DNA of 64,000 nt, taken from contig CAVWYY010000002.1 in the NCBI GenBank assembly GCA_963759375.1, positions 124,001-188,000 of the forward strand. The letters are read 5' to 3'. Both the position numbers and the translations under genes were made by a program. This document shows positions 49,485 through 57,099 of the stretch, piece after piece (the first letter of the stretch is position 1; every line of letters begins with the position of its first letter). The notes under the pieces are model-generated. The model was not told where the DNA came from, did not search any database, and worked only from the letters and a program-made list of their open reading frames with translations. Origin of the DNA: DASSUW01 sp963759375 (GTDB lineage Bacteria; Actinomycetota; Thermoleophilia; Solirubrobacterales; Solirubrobacteraceae).

Positions 49485-51215
49485 CTAGGCGTCGCCCCGG
49501 ACGGACCGGGCGACCTCGTCCCAGACGGCCGCGTGGAGCGCGACGTTGGCGTCGCGGTCGGTCCGCACGGCGACGATGCTCGTGTGCTCGGCGGCGAGCG
49601 CGCGGCCCAGCGCCTCGCGGAAGTCCTCGGCCGACTCGGCGAGCTCGTAGCCGACGCCGAACAGGGCGGCGGCGTGCGCGAAGTCGAGACCGTGCGGCGT
49701 GGCGATGTGCTCGCGGTAGTCGTCCCCCTCGCCGCTCACGGCCAGGAAGTCGAAGATCCCGCCGCCGTCGTTGTGCAGCAGCACGATCGTGAGCTTCGTC
49801 TGCAGCCGCGTGGCGGCCAGCAGGCCGCCGAGGTCATGGATCAGCGCGATATCGCCGATGAGGAGCACTACGGGGCCGTCTTCATTCGTGGCGCATCCGA
49901 AGGCGGTGGAGACGGTCCCGTCGATCCCGTTCGCGCCGCGGTTGGCCAGCACGCGCGGCGGTCCCTCGCGGGCGGGGAAGAACGTCTCGACGTCGCGCAC
50001 CGGCATCGACGACGCGACGAACACGGTGGCCTCTGCCGGCAGGCCGGCGCCGAGCTCGGCAGCCACCCGCGGCTCGCTCAGGCCGGCGGGCTGCAGTGCG
50101 CGGGCGATCCCCGTCGCGGCGAGGCGGTCGGCCCGGTGCCAGCGGTCGAGCCATGCGGTGTCCTTCCGGCGCTTCATGCGGCCGCCGATGGCGTCGAGCG
50201 CATGCCGCGGGTCGGTGGCCAGGATCGTGGCCACCGAGCCGGCCGGGTCCTGCCAGGCGTTCTCGGCGTCGAACGTGATCTGCAGCGTGTGCTCGAGCCC
50301 GTGCAGCCAGCGCCGGAGCGGCTTCGAGGTCGGGAGGTCGCCGACGCGGATGACCAGGTCGGGCTCGTGCTCGGCCGCCCACTCGGGATCGCGCAGCAGC
50401 GCGTCGTAGTGCGCGATCGCGGCCGGGCCGCGGCGGGCGCCCGACAGCGGGTCGGCGAGCAGCGGGATCGCCGTCCACTCGGCGAAGCCGGCGAGCGCGG
50501 CGGCCAGCTGCGGGTCGCGCTCGGCGCGGCCGGCCACGAGCACCGCGCGCGGGCGGGCCTGTAGCTCGTCGCGCAGCCGGTCCACGAACGCCGGCGCCGG
50601 CTCGGGCGGGATCGTCGGCCGCGTCACCCACGGGCGGCCGCCGGCGCGGCCACTGTCGTCGGGGGGCAGCGGCTCGTCGAGCACCAGCGGCTCGCGCAGT
50701 GAGAAGTTCAAGTGCACCGGGCCCGGGCGGCCCTCGAGCGCGGTCCAGTAGGCGCGGCAGGCGAGCTGACGCAGCCAGCGCAGACGGTCCGGCGTGGCGG
50801 CATGGTCGTCGACCTCCAGGAACCACTTGGCGGCGCTGCCGTAGAGCTTGACCTGGTCGACGGTCTGGCCGGCGCCGAGATCGCGCAGCTCGGGCGGCCG
50901 GTCGGCCGTGAGCACGAGCAGCGGCACGCGGGCCTCGTGCGCCTCGATCACCGCCGGGGCGTAGTTGGCCGCTGCGGTCCCGGACGTGCAGGCGAGCGCC
51001 GCCGGCGTGCCGCTCGCCTTGGCGATGCCGAGCGCGAAGAACCCGGCGCTGCGCTCGTCGATCAGCGAGCTGGCGCGGATGCGCGGCTCCCGCGCCAGGG
51101 ACAGCACCAGCGGCGTCGAGCGCGACCCTGGCGAGGTGACCGCATGGCGCATGCCGCAGCGCACGAGCTCGTCGACGAACGCGCGCAGGCCTCGGTATGT
51201 GTCGGTTGGCGTCAA
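49485..51215 (-). CDS. menD: 2-succinyl-5-enolpyruvyl-6-hydroxy-3-cyclohexene-1-carboxylate synthase
   Basis: A 576-residue ThDP enzyme, second step of menaquinone synthesis, joining isochorismate and 2-oxoglutarate. Marks: AVTSPGSRSTPLVLSLA, DERSAGFFALGIAKASG, CTSGTAAANYAPAVIEA, ThDP site LIGDIALIHDLGGLLAA and LLHNDGGGIFDFL. The start is TTG 51215, giving the usual N-terminus (FVDELVRCGMRHAVTSPGSR) after 12 residues; no better codon is visible. It diverges from menH. Confidence 0.94.
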   Translation of the reverse strand: MTPTDTYRGLRAFVDELVRCGMRHAVTSPGSRSTPLVLSLAREPRIRASSLIDERSAGFFALGIAKASGTPAALACTSGTAAANYAPAVIEAHEARVPLLVLTADRPPELRDLGAGQTVDQVKLYGSAAKWFLEVDDHAATPDRLRWLRQLACRAYWTALEGRPGPVHLNFSLREPLVLDEPLPPDDSGRAGGRPWVTRPTIPPEPAPAFVDRLRDELQARPRAVLVAGRAERDPQLAAALAGFAEWTAIPLLADPLSGARRGPAAIAHYDALLRDPEWAAEHEPDLVIRVGDLPTSKPLRRWLHGLEHTLQITFDAENAWQDPAGSVATILATDPRHALDAIGGRMKRRKDTAWLDRWHRADRLAATGIARALQPAGLSEPRVAAELGAGLPAEATVFVASSMPVRDVETFFPAREGPPRVLANRGANGIDGTVSTAFGCATNEDGPVVLLIGDIALIHDLGGLLAATRLQTKLTIVLLHNDGGGIFDFLAVSGEGDDYREHIATPHGLDFAHAAALFGVGYELAESAEDFREALGRALAAEHTSIVAVRTDRDANVALHAAVWDEVARSVRGDA

Positions 51216-51292
51216 AGTAACGTCGCCGAAGGCGAGAGCGACGAAGGAGCGTCTCGCCTGGCAGGCGAAACCCTAGTTCCGACGCGCCCTTG

Positions 51293-52010
51293 ATGACTTT
51301 TGTCCTCCTCCATGGGTTCACCCAGACCCGCCAGAGCTGGAGGCGGACGATCGCGGCGCTCGGCGGACGCTATCGCGCTCTCGCGCCCGACCTCCCTGGC
51401 CACGGCATGGCGGCCGAGCGGCGGCCCGCCTCGTTCGCCGCGTGCGCGGCCTACGTGCGCGCGCTGGCCGACGAGCCGATCGTGCTCGCCGGGTACTCGA
51501 TGGGCGGCCGGATCGCGCTCTACACGGCGCTGACGATGCCCGATCTCGTGCACCGGCTCGTGCTCGTCGGCGCGAGCCCGGGCATCGCCGACGCGGCCGA
51601 GCGGGAGGAGCGCCGGCGCGCGGATGCGGCGCTCGCGGACCGGATCGAGACGATGGACATCGCCGCGTTCGCGACCGAGTGGGGGTCGCAGGAGCTGTTC
51701 GCCGGGCAGGAGGCGCGGGTCGCCGCTGCCGCGCACGCCGACCGGTTGCGCAACACGCCCGCCGGCCTGGCCGCGGCGCTGCGCGGGCTCGGCACCGGCG
51801 TCATGCCGTCGCTGTGGGACCGTCTGGCCGAGCTGGCCATGCCCGTGACGCTCGTGGCCGGGGAGCGCGACGCGAAGTTCCGGGCGATCGCGGGCCGGAT
51901 GGCGCCGGCCATCCCCGGCTGCCAGCGTCGAGGTGGTCGACGGCGCCGGCCATGCGGCCCAGCTCGAGCAGCCGGAGATCGTCGCGGCGGCGATCAGGGG
52001 TACGCCATGA
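51293..52010 (+). CDS. menH: 2-succinyl-6-hydroxy-2,4-cyclohexadiene-1-carboxylate synthase, apparent +1 frameshift near its end
   Basis: An alpha/beta hydrolase-fold lyase of about 238 residues acting after MenD: FVLLHGFTQTRQSWRRTIAA, the nucleophile elbow LAGYSMGGRIALYTA and an Asp in VAGERDAKF. As written the frame leaves the family at IPGCQRRGG. Removing one base near 51922 restores ASVEVVDGAGHAAQLEQPEI, with the catalytic His, and a stop at 52008-52010. The length is 3n+1. Divergent from menD; the 77-base gap holds a small hairpin (TCGCCT-GGC-AGGCGA). Confidence 0.8.
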
Positions 52011-52551
52011 GCAGCACGCAGTGCGCCTGCTCGAGCGCCTCGTACACGTGCGGCACGTCGGAGGCGAACGTCACCAGGTCGCCCGGCTCGAGCTCCACAG
52101 GCCCGGTCTCAGGGCCGACGCGCAAGCGGCCCGCGACGACGATCAGGTGCTCGACGACCCCGGTGTGGTGCGGGTCCGCGTGGCGGACCGTCCCCGCGTC
52201 GAGGTCGAGCGTGTAGAGATCGAACGTCCCGCGGCCGTGCGAGGCCGCGAGCAGGCGGCCGGCCCAGCCGGGCGCCTCCGCCGAATGCATGGGAGGGACG
52301 TCGCGGGCGCGGACGACCCGCAGCGCCGTCCGGTCCTCCTCGACGATCCGGGCGAACGGCACGCGCAGCGCCGCGGCGATCGCCCACAGCGTCTCGACGC
52401 TGGGGTTCGCCTTGCCCGACTCGAGCTGTGCGAGCGTCGACTTGCCCAGACCGGCGGCGCCCGCGAGGTCGGCGAGCGTGAGCCCCGCGTCCATCCGCAG
52501 CGACCGCACGTTGGAGGCCACGGCGCGCACGAACGTGTCGACCGATTCCAT
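51994..52551 (-). CDS. XRE-family regulator with C-terminal cupin
   Basis: A protein of about 185 residues: a helix-turn-helix (AGLTLADLAGAAGLGKSTLA, LESGKANPSVETLWAIAAAL, about 21-70) and a C-terminal cupin sensor domain (DPHHTGVVEHLIVVAGRLRV, GDLVTFASDVPHVYEAL). Such regulators often control the adjacent transporter through a small ligand. It diverges from azlCD, the neighbour it probably regulates. ATG 52551 was chosen; ATG 52572 in frame is an alternative. The end overlaps menH by 17 bases. Confidence 0.85.
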   Translation of the reverse strand: MESVDTFVRAVASNVRSLRMDAGLTLADLAGAAGLGKSTLAQLESGKANPSVETLWAIAAALRVPFARIVEEDRTALRVVRARDVPPMHSAEAPGWAGRLLAASHGRGTFDLYTLDLDAGTVRHADPHHTGVVEHLIVVAGRLRVGPETGPVELEPGDLVTFASDVPHVYEALEQAHCVLLMAYP

Positions 52552-52612
52552 TTCGCTGGACAAAGAGTCCATTCCTGTGGAATACTCCATCATCATGGAA
52601 GCAAGTTCCATT
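52549..52612. promoter_or_regulatory. Operator-like palindromes between the XRE regulator and azlCD
   Basis: The divergent region carries three related inverted repeats: TCCA-N6-TGGA (near 52547-52560), ATTCC-TGT-GGAAT (52571-52583) and ATGGAA-GCAAG-TTCCAT (52595-52611). All contain TTCCA/TGGAA half-sites. Their position between a helix-turn-helix regulator and a transporter operon suggests autoregulatory operators. Confidence 0.5.
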
Positions 52613-53296
52613 ATGACGGACGGAGTCCTGCCGCGCCAGCGCCATTCGAGCGCGGTGGTGGCGGGCATGCGGGCGGCCGCCCCCCTGGCCGTCGCCGTCC
52701 TCGTCTTCGGCGCGTCGTTCGGGATCCTCGCCCGCGACGCCGGGATGGGCGTGGCCGCGCCGCTCGTGATGTCGCTGACGACGTTCGCCGGGTCGGCGCA
52801 GTTCGCCGTCGCTTCCGTGCTCGGCTCCGGCGGCGCCGTGGTCGCCGCGATCGTCGCCGCCGTGCTCCTCAACACGCGGTACCTGGCGATCGGCACCTCC
52901 GTCGCGCCGTCGCTGCGCGGCGGTCGGATGCGGCGCCTGCTCGAGGCGCAGCTGGCCGTCGACGAGTCGTGGGCGATCGCCAACCGCAACGGGCGCGTGG
53001 ACCGCGACCGGCTGGTCGGCGCCGGGCTGGTGCTGTTCACCTCGTGGTTCGCCGGCACCGTCGCCGGCGTGTTCGGCGGCGGCGCGCTGGGCGATCCCGC
53101 CGACTACGGGCTCGACGCGATGTTCCCGGCGCTCTTCCTAGCGCTGCTCGTGGGCCAGCTCGATTCCACGCGCGCCCGCGTCGCGGCGCTGCTCGGGGGC
53201 CTGATCGCGCTCGCCCTGACGCCGGTCGTGCCGGCCGGGCTACCGATCGTGGCGGCCGCCGCCGGTGCCGTCATCGCCGCCGGGGTGCGCCGGTGA
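52613..53296 (+). CDS. azlC: AzlC-family branched-chain amino acid exporter large subunit
   Basis: A protein of about 227 residues with seven to eight helices and the AzlC pattern: FGASFGILARDAGMGVAAPL, SLTTFAGSAQFAVASVLGSG, VLLNTRYLAIGTSVAPSLRG, EAQLAVDESWAIANRNG. With AzlD it exports branched-chain amino acids. ATG 52613 is preferred; ATG 52595 and GTG 52577 are in frame upstream but lie within the operator-like repeats. GTGA overlap with azlD. Confidence 0.9.
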   Translation: MTDGVLPRQRHSSAVVAGMRAAAPLAVAVLVFGASFGILARDAGMGVAAPLVMSLTTFAGSAQFAVASVLGSGGAVVAAIVAAVLLNTRYLAIGTSVAPSLRGGRMRRLLEAQLAVDESWAIANRNGRVDRDRLVGAGLVLFTSWFAGTVAGVFGGGALGDPADYGLDAMFPALFLALLVGQLDSTRARVAALLGGLIALALTPVVPAGLPIVAAAAGAVIAAGVRR

Positions 53297-53607
53297 TCGG
53301 CGCCTGGATCGCGGTCGCGGTCGTCGGCATCACGACGATCGTCATCAAGGGCGCCGGCCCGGTCGTGTTCGCGGACCGCGCGCTCCCGCGGCCGGTCGTG
53401 GCGGTCATGCCGCTGCTCGCGCCGTGCCTGCTCGCCGCGCTCGTCGTCGGCCAGACGATGGCCGATGGCAAGGCGCTGGTGATCGACGCCCGGCTGGCCG
53501 GTGTCGGTGCCGCCGCCGTCGCGCTGCTGCTGCGCGCTCCGCTGCTCGTGGTGCTGGCGGTCGCTGCTGCCACCGCTGCCGGTGCGCGGCTGCTCGGCGC
53601 CGCCTGA
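53293..53607 (+). CDS. azlD: AzlD-family branched-chain amino acid exporter small subunit
   Basis: A 104-residue membrane protein with four helices (AWIAVAVVGITTIVIKGAGP, VVAVMPLLAPCLLAALVVGQ and two Ala/Leu-rich ones), typical of AzlD. It forms the exporter with AzlC; the GTGA overlap ensures equal synthesis. A foldback element begins two bases after its stop. Confidence 0.88.
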   Translation: MIGAWIAVAVVGITTIVIKGAGPVVFADRALPRPVVAVMPLLAPCLLAALVVGQTMADGKALVIDARLAGVGAAAVALLLRAPLLVVLAVAAATAAGARLLGAA

Positions 53608-53608
53608 G

Positions 53609-53800
53609 GGCGCCAACGAACTGCGGCTGGGTAGGGAGTCGAAGGGACCGGCGCCGCGGCGAGCGATTGTCGGGTTAGTTCCCTCAGAGGGAACTAAGGC
53701 AACGATTGTCGAGTTTGTAAGCGCTGGGCTGACAAAGTCGACAATCGTCGCCGCGGCGCCGGCTCCCCAGCCTCCCTACCCAGCCGGTGTTGACGTTCGC
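53609..53800. repeat. Foldback repeat element, copy C (core type 1)
   Basis: A 192-bp element with ends that pair (CTGCGGCTGGGTAGGGAG at 53621-53638 and its complement-like CTCCCTACCCAGCCG from 53772). Inside, GGCGCCGCGGCGA (53650-53662) pairs exactly with 53748-53760, CGATTGTCG (53664-53672) with 53739-53747, and TTAGTTCCCTC/GAGGGAACTAA (53675-53697) is a perfect hairpin. The core motif GATTGTCG(A/G)G recurs as in copy A. The right end supplies the last codons and stop of the convergent ligase-family gene. Confidence 0.85.
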
Positions 53801-54543
53801 TCGACCCCATGCCGCGGCTCGAGCTCCGCGGCCAACGCCAGCGTCCCCGCATCCAACACACCCTCGACAAGCTCGAACCGCCCCGCATAGGCATCGAGCA
53901 CCGCGCGCTCGACGTCGTCGACCGTGACGCCCGGCACGTCGTCGTCGATCGCGCCGGCCGTCGCCGGGTCCCAGTCGAGCTCGAGCGCCGCGTAGACATC
54001 CACCAGCGCGGCGCGCAGCGCAGCGCCGCCGTTCACGGCCACCGACGCGGCGAGCAGCGACGCGTGGCGCACCACGCGCTGGGCGGTGCCGACGAGCTTG
54101 ACCCGGCCGCGGGCGTTGACCGTGAAGTCGCCCGGGCAGAACTCTCCGTCCACGCGGCCGACGCGGGCGTCGACGCCGAGCGTCCGCAGGGCCGCGGCCA
54201 GCGTCTCGCCCGACTGGGCGAAGCGGTCCTGCAGGCCCGCGATCGGGTCCGGCTCGGGAAACGCCTCGTCGAGGCCCAGGCAGCCATCGTGGTAGGCGAC
54301 GGCGTGGCCGCCGGGTGCGCGCACGACCGGCTCGAACCCGTGCTCGCGCGCGGCGGCGGCGGCCGCGGCGAAGCCCGGGCGCAGCGCGTCGAGCCGGCCG
54401 AACGCGAGGGTGGGGGCGGGGCGGTAGAGGCGGATGACCGGGCCGAGCGCGCCCCGGTTCGCGCGTTCGACGAGCGCGTGCGAGACGGACACCTCGAGCG
54501 CCGGCGCGCGCGGGGTCGTCTCCCGGATGACCAGCGCGCGCAT
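53776..54543 (-). CDS. Biotin/lipoate A/B protein ligase family protein
   Basis: A protein of about 255 residues of the LplA/LipM/BirA catalytic fold: RLYRPAPTLAFGRLDALRPG, VVRAPGGHAVAYHDGCLGL, and RVKLVGTAQRVVRHASLL with the conserved Lys. A Cys in EFCPGDFTVN sits where LipM-type octanoyltransferases carry theirs, but assignment between ligase and transferase is not possible. The last eight or so residues (ERTSTPAG) are encoded by the end of foldback copy C, so the element appears to have replaced the original 3' end. It lies 11 bases after the ECF sigma gene. Confidence 0.75.
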   Translation of the reverse strand: MRALVIRETTPRAPALEVSVSHALVERANRGALGPVIRLYRPAPTLAFGRLDALRPGFAAAAAAAREHGFEPVVRAPGGHAVAYHDGCLGLDEAFPEPDPIAGLQDRFAQSGETLAAALRTLGVDARVGRVDGEFCPGDFTVNARGRVKLVGTAQRVVRHASLLAASVAVNGGAALRAALVDVYAALELDWDPATAGAIDDDVPGVTVDDVERAVLDAYAGRFELVEGVLDAGTLALAAELEPRHGVERTSTPAG

Positions 54544-54554
54544 GCGAGTGAACG

Positions 54555-55100
54555 TTACGCGGCGAGGCGGTCCTGGAACGCGTCGCGGGCGCGCTGCGTG
54601 CCGAGGCGGATGCGGCTCTTGGCGGTGCCGAGCGGCACCTGGGTGGCGCGGGCGAGCTCGCCGTCGCTCAGCCCGCCGACGTGGTGGAGCAGCACCGCTG
54701 CCCGCTGGCCGTCGGGCAGGTGGTCGAGCACGCGCAGCACCGCCCGGGCCGTGTCGCGCCGGATCACGGTCTCCGACGGCGGCTCGACGCTCACCCGCTG
54801 CGCCTGCACCTCGAGCGCGCCGCGGCTCAGCGCGGCGTTCGCCGCCGCCCGCGATCGCACGCGGTCCAGCGCCCGGCTGCGGGCCATGACCTGCACGAAC
54901 GTCGCCAGCGAGCCGCGCTCGGGCTGGTAGGCGTCGGGCCGCGTCCAGATCGCGCAGAACACGTCCTGCACGACGTCCTGCGCCGCCTCGCTGTCGCGGA
55001 GCACCGCGAGCGCGGTCGCGTGGGCCGCCGGGGCGAGCCGCCGGTAGATCGCCGAGAAGGCGTCTGGGTTCCTGAGATCTGAAGAGCGGTATCGCGGCAT
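54555..55100 (-). CDS. ECF-type RNA polymerase sigma factor (LitS-like by context)
   Basis: A 181-residue sigma factor: region 2 (FSAIYRRLAPAAHATALAVL, RDSEAAQDVVQDVFCAIWTR, ERGSLATFVQVMARSRALD) and region 4 (VLDHLPDGQRAAVLLHHVGG, LSDGELARATQVPLGTAKSR). No anti-sigma gene is adjacent. It is divergent from a CarH/LitR-type B12-binding repressor, the arrangement of litR-litS in Streptomyces, where light releases the repressor and the sigma factor turns on carotenoid genes. ATG 55100 was chosen since the frame upstream runs through the promoter. Confidence 0.85.
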   Translation of the reverse strand: MPRYRSSDLRNPDAFSAIYRRLAPAAHATALAVLRDSEAAQDVVQDVFCAIWTRPDAYQPERGSLATFVQVMARSRALDRVRSRAAANAALSRGALEVQAQRVSVEPPSETVIRRDTARAVLRVLDHLPDGQRAAVLLHHVGGLSDGELARATQVPLGTAKSRIRLGTQRARDAFQDRLAA

Positions 55101-55123
55101 GGCCGTGTGCTTGGCGCATTCGC

Positions 55124-55176
55124 ACTGTACAAGGTTCTTGCAGGGTTTGCAAAGGGATTGTCGAATCAACTACGGT
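55124..55176. promoter_or_regulatory. Divergent promoters of the CarH-like and sigma genes sharing a palindromic -35
   Basis: TTTGCAAA (55146-55153) is its own complement, so TTGCAA reads as a -35 in both directions. Rightward, TACGGT (55171-55176) follows after 18 bases and lies ten bases before the regulator ATG 55187. Leftward, TACAGT (55129 to 55124) follows after 17 bases and serves the sigma gene. A repressor bound at the centre would block both. Confidence 0.5.
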
Positions 55177-55186
55177 GGTCGTGGAC

Positions 55187-56053
55187 ATGTCCCAGCCCCC
55201 ACTCGGAGTTCGCATCGGCGAACTCAGCCGGCGCGTCGGCGTCGCCCCGGAGACCCTGCGCGCGTGGGAGCAGCGCTACGCGTTGCTGCGTCCATCCCGG
55301 ACGGCGGCGGGCTACCGCGTCTACGGCAGCGACGACCAGCAGCGGGCGGAGCGCATGCGGGAGCTCATCGACAGCGGCTGGGCCGCGAGCCAGGCCGCGC
55401 AGGCGGTGCTGACCGCCGCGCCCGAGCCCACCGCGCCGGTCGGCGTCGACGGGGCCGTCGAGGAGCTGCTCGGCCGGCTGCTGGTGTTCGACGCCACCGC
55501 TGGGCAGGAGGCGTTCGACCGGTTGCTCGGCAGCCGCTCGCTCGACGCCACGCTGCGCGACGTCGTGCTCCCGGTCCTGCGCGAGGTCGGCGAGCGCTGG
55601 GCGCGCGGCGAGATCACGGTCGCCCAGGAGCACTTCGCCACCGAGTTGATCACCGGCCGGCTCCGCGGCCTGGCGCGCGAGTGGGACCGCGGGCTCGGCC
55701 CGCGCGTCGTCCTCGCCTGCCCGGCGGGCGAGCGGCACGACCTCGGCCTGCTCTGCTGCGGCCTGGCGCTCGACCGACGCGGCTGGCGGGTGACCTACCT
55801 GGGCCCCGACACGCCGTCCGACGCGCTCGAGAGCGCGGTCCTGGCCGTCGACCCGTCGCTGGTCGTGATCGGCGCGGTCCAGCCGGGCCCGCTGCGCGAG
55901 GCGGCCGACGCGCTGTCAGGGCTCGCCGGGCACGTGACGGTCGCCGTCGGCGGCGCGGGGGCGAGCCCGGAGCTGGCCGCCGCCGCCGGGGCCAAGCTGC
56001 TCGAGGGCGATCCGGTCGAGGCCGCGACCGCGCTGACCGAGGCCGCGCGCTAG
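55187..56053 (+). CDS. MerR-family regulator with B12-binding domain, CarH/LitR-like
   Basis: A 288-residue regulator. The MerR helix-turn-helix is RIGELSRRVGVAPETLRAWE then GYRVYGSDD (about 9-50). The helical-bundle and cobalamin domains follow (95-288), with the CarH motif W-x9-EH (Trp138, Glu148-His149 in WARGEITVAQEH) and the cobalamin-ligand motif ExHxxG (His184 in ERHDLG). These residues mark adenosylcobalamin-dependent photoreceptor repressors that bind DNA as tetramers in the dark. ATG 55187 was chosen for the TACGGT ten bases before it. No carotenoid gene is in the window. Confidence 0.88.
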   Translation: MSQPPLGVRIGELSRRVGVAPETLRAWEQRYALLRPSRTAAGYRVYGSDDQQRAERMRELIDSGWAASQAAQAVLTAAPEPTAPVGVDGAVEELLGRLLVFDATAGQEAFDRLLGSRSLDATLRDVVLPVLREVGERWARGEITVAQEHFATELITGRLRGLAREWDRGLGPRVVLACPAGERHDLGLLCCGLALDRRGWRVTYLGPDTPSDALESAVLAVDPSLVVIGAVQPGPLREAADALSGLAGHVTVAVGGAGASPELAAAAGAKLLEGDPVEAATALTEAAR

Positions 56054-57099
56054 CCGAGCGCGTCGACGCCGCCGAGGAGCCCAGGCCCGCTCGGCACGGC
56101 CACCGCCCCGTCGACCGGCGCCAGCACGCCCTCGAACTCCTCGAACGCGGCCAGCGTGGCGAGCCCGCAGTAGCCCACCGGCCCCGAGGCCCGCAGCCCG
56201 GCGGCCGCATGCAGGCCGGCGGCGATCCCCAGCGGCCCGTCGAAGTTCGACGTCACGTAGACCTTGGTGCCCGCCGCCCGGGCCGCCCGCGCGTCGCGCA
56301 GCAGCCCCGAGATCCCGCCGCAGCGGCCGATCTTCAGGCACACCGCGTCGGCGGCGCCCGAGCCGGGCGCGCCGCGCTCGGCGGCCGTCTCGTCCATCGC
56401 CACCGGCACCGGGGACTTGGACCGCACGGCGCGCATGGCCTCGATCCCGTGGACGGGCTCCTCGCACAGCTCGATCCCCGCGGGCGCCAGCGCGCGCAGG
56501 TTGGCGAGCGCCTCCTCGGGCGACTCCCAGGCGCCGTTGGCGTCGACGCGCAGCGCGATCGCGTCACCCGCCGCCGCGCGCACGGCGGCCACGCGGCCGG
56601 CGTCGTCGCCGATCCCGACCTTGAGCTTCACGCACCGGAAGCCGGCCTCGGCGGCCGCCGCCGCCTGCGCGGAGCAGCTCGCGCGGTCGGCCGCACGCAG
56701 CGTGGCGTTGACCGCCACCGAGCCCACCGCGCCCGCGGCGATCAGCTGCGACACCGGGAAGCCGGTGCGGCGGCCCGCCCGGTCCCACAGCGCGAGGTCG
56801 ACGGCGGCGAGCGCGTGCGGCACCGGGCGCTCGGCGGCGCAGGCGGCCAGCAGCTCGGCGTGGGTCGAGCGCGGCGAGGCCCGCGAGAGCACCACTCCGT
56901 AGGCGTCGAGCGCGGAGCGGACGGCGGCCAGCGACACGCCGTCGAACCCCTCGATCGGCGCCGACTCGCCCTCGCCGAAGTCGCCGTCCCCGAAGTCGAC
57001 ACGGACCTGGAGCAGCTCGCGGTCGGTCAGCTCGCCCCAGGCGGCCCGTAGCGGCGACCTGAGCCGCAGGGACAGGGTGCGCACCGACAGCTCGGCCAT
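56050..57099 (-). CDS. menC: o-succinylbenzoate synthase
   Basis: A 349-residue enolase-superfamily dehydratase making o-succinylbenzoate. Catalytic and metal residues are in place: Lys pair in FRCVKLKVGIGDD, Asp in RVDANGAWESPEEAL, Glu in IELCEEPVHGIEAM, Asp in AMDETAAE and Lys in CLKIGRCGGISG. The family is promiscuous (dipeptide epimerases, NSAR), but the menA-menB context supports MenC. It follows menA with a TGATG overlap and ends within the CTAG shared with the convergent regulator stop. Confidence 0.9.
   Translation of the reverse strand: MAELSVRTLSLRLRSPLRAAWGELTDRELLQVRVDFGDGDFGEGESAPIEGFDGVSLAAVRSALDAYGVVLSRASPRSTHAELLAACAAERPVPHALAAVDLALWDRAGRRTGFPVSQLIAAGAVGSVAVNATLRAADRASCSAQAAAAAEAGFRCVKLKVGIGDDAGRVAAVRAAAGDAIALRVDANGAWESPEEALANLRALAPAGIELCEEPVHGIEAMRAVRSKSPVPVAMDETAAERGAPGSGAADAVCLKIGRCGGISGLLRDARAARAAGTKVYVTSNFDGPLGIAAGLHAAAGLRASGPVGYCGLATLAAFEEFEGVLAPVDGAVAVPSGPGLLGGVDALG

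Noticed and set aside
55101..55169. Cys-rich N-terminal extension of the sigma factor (CKPCKNLVQCEC)
   Set aside because: The extension covers the divergent promoter region; ECF family similarity starts after ATG 55100.
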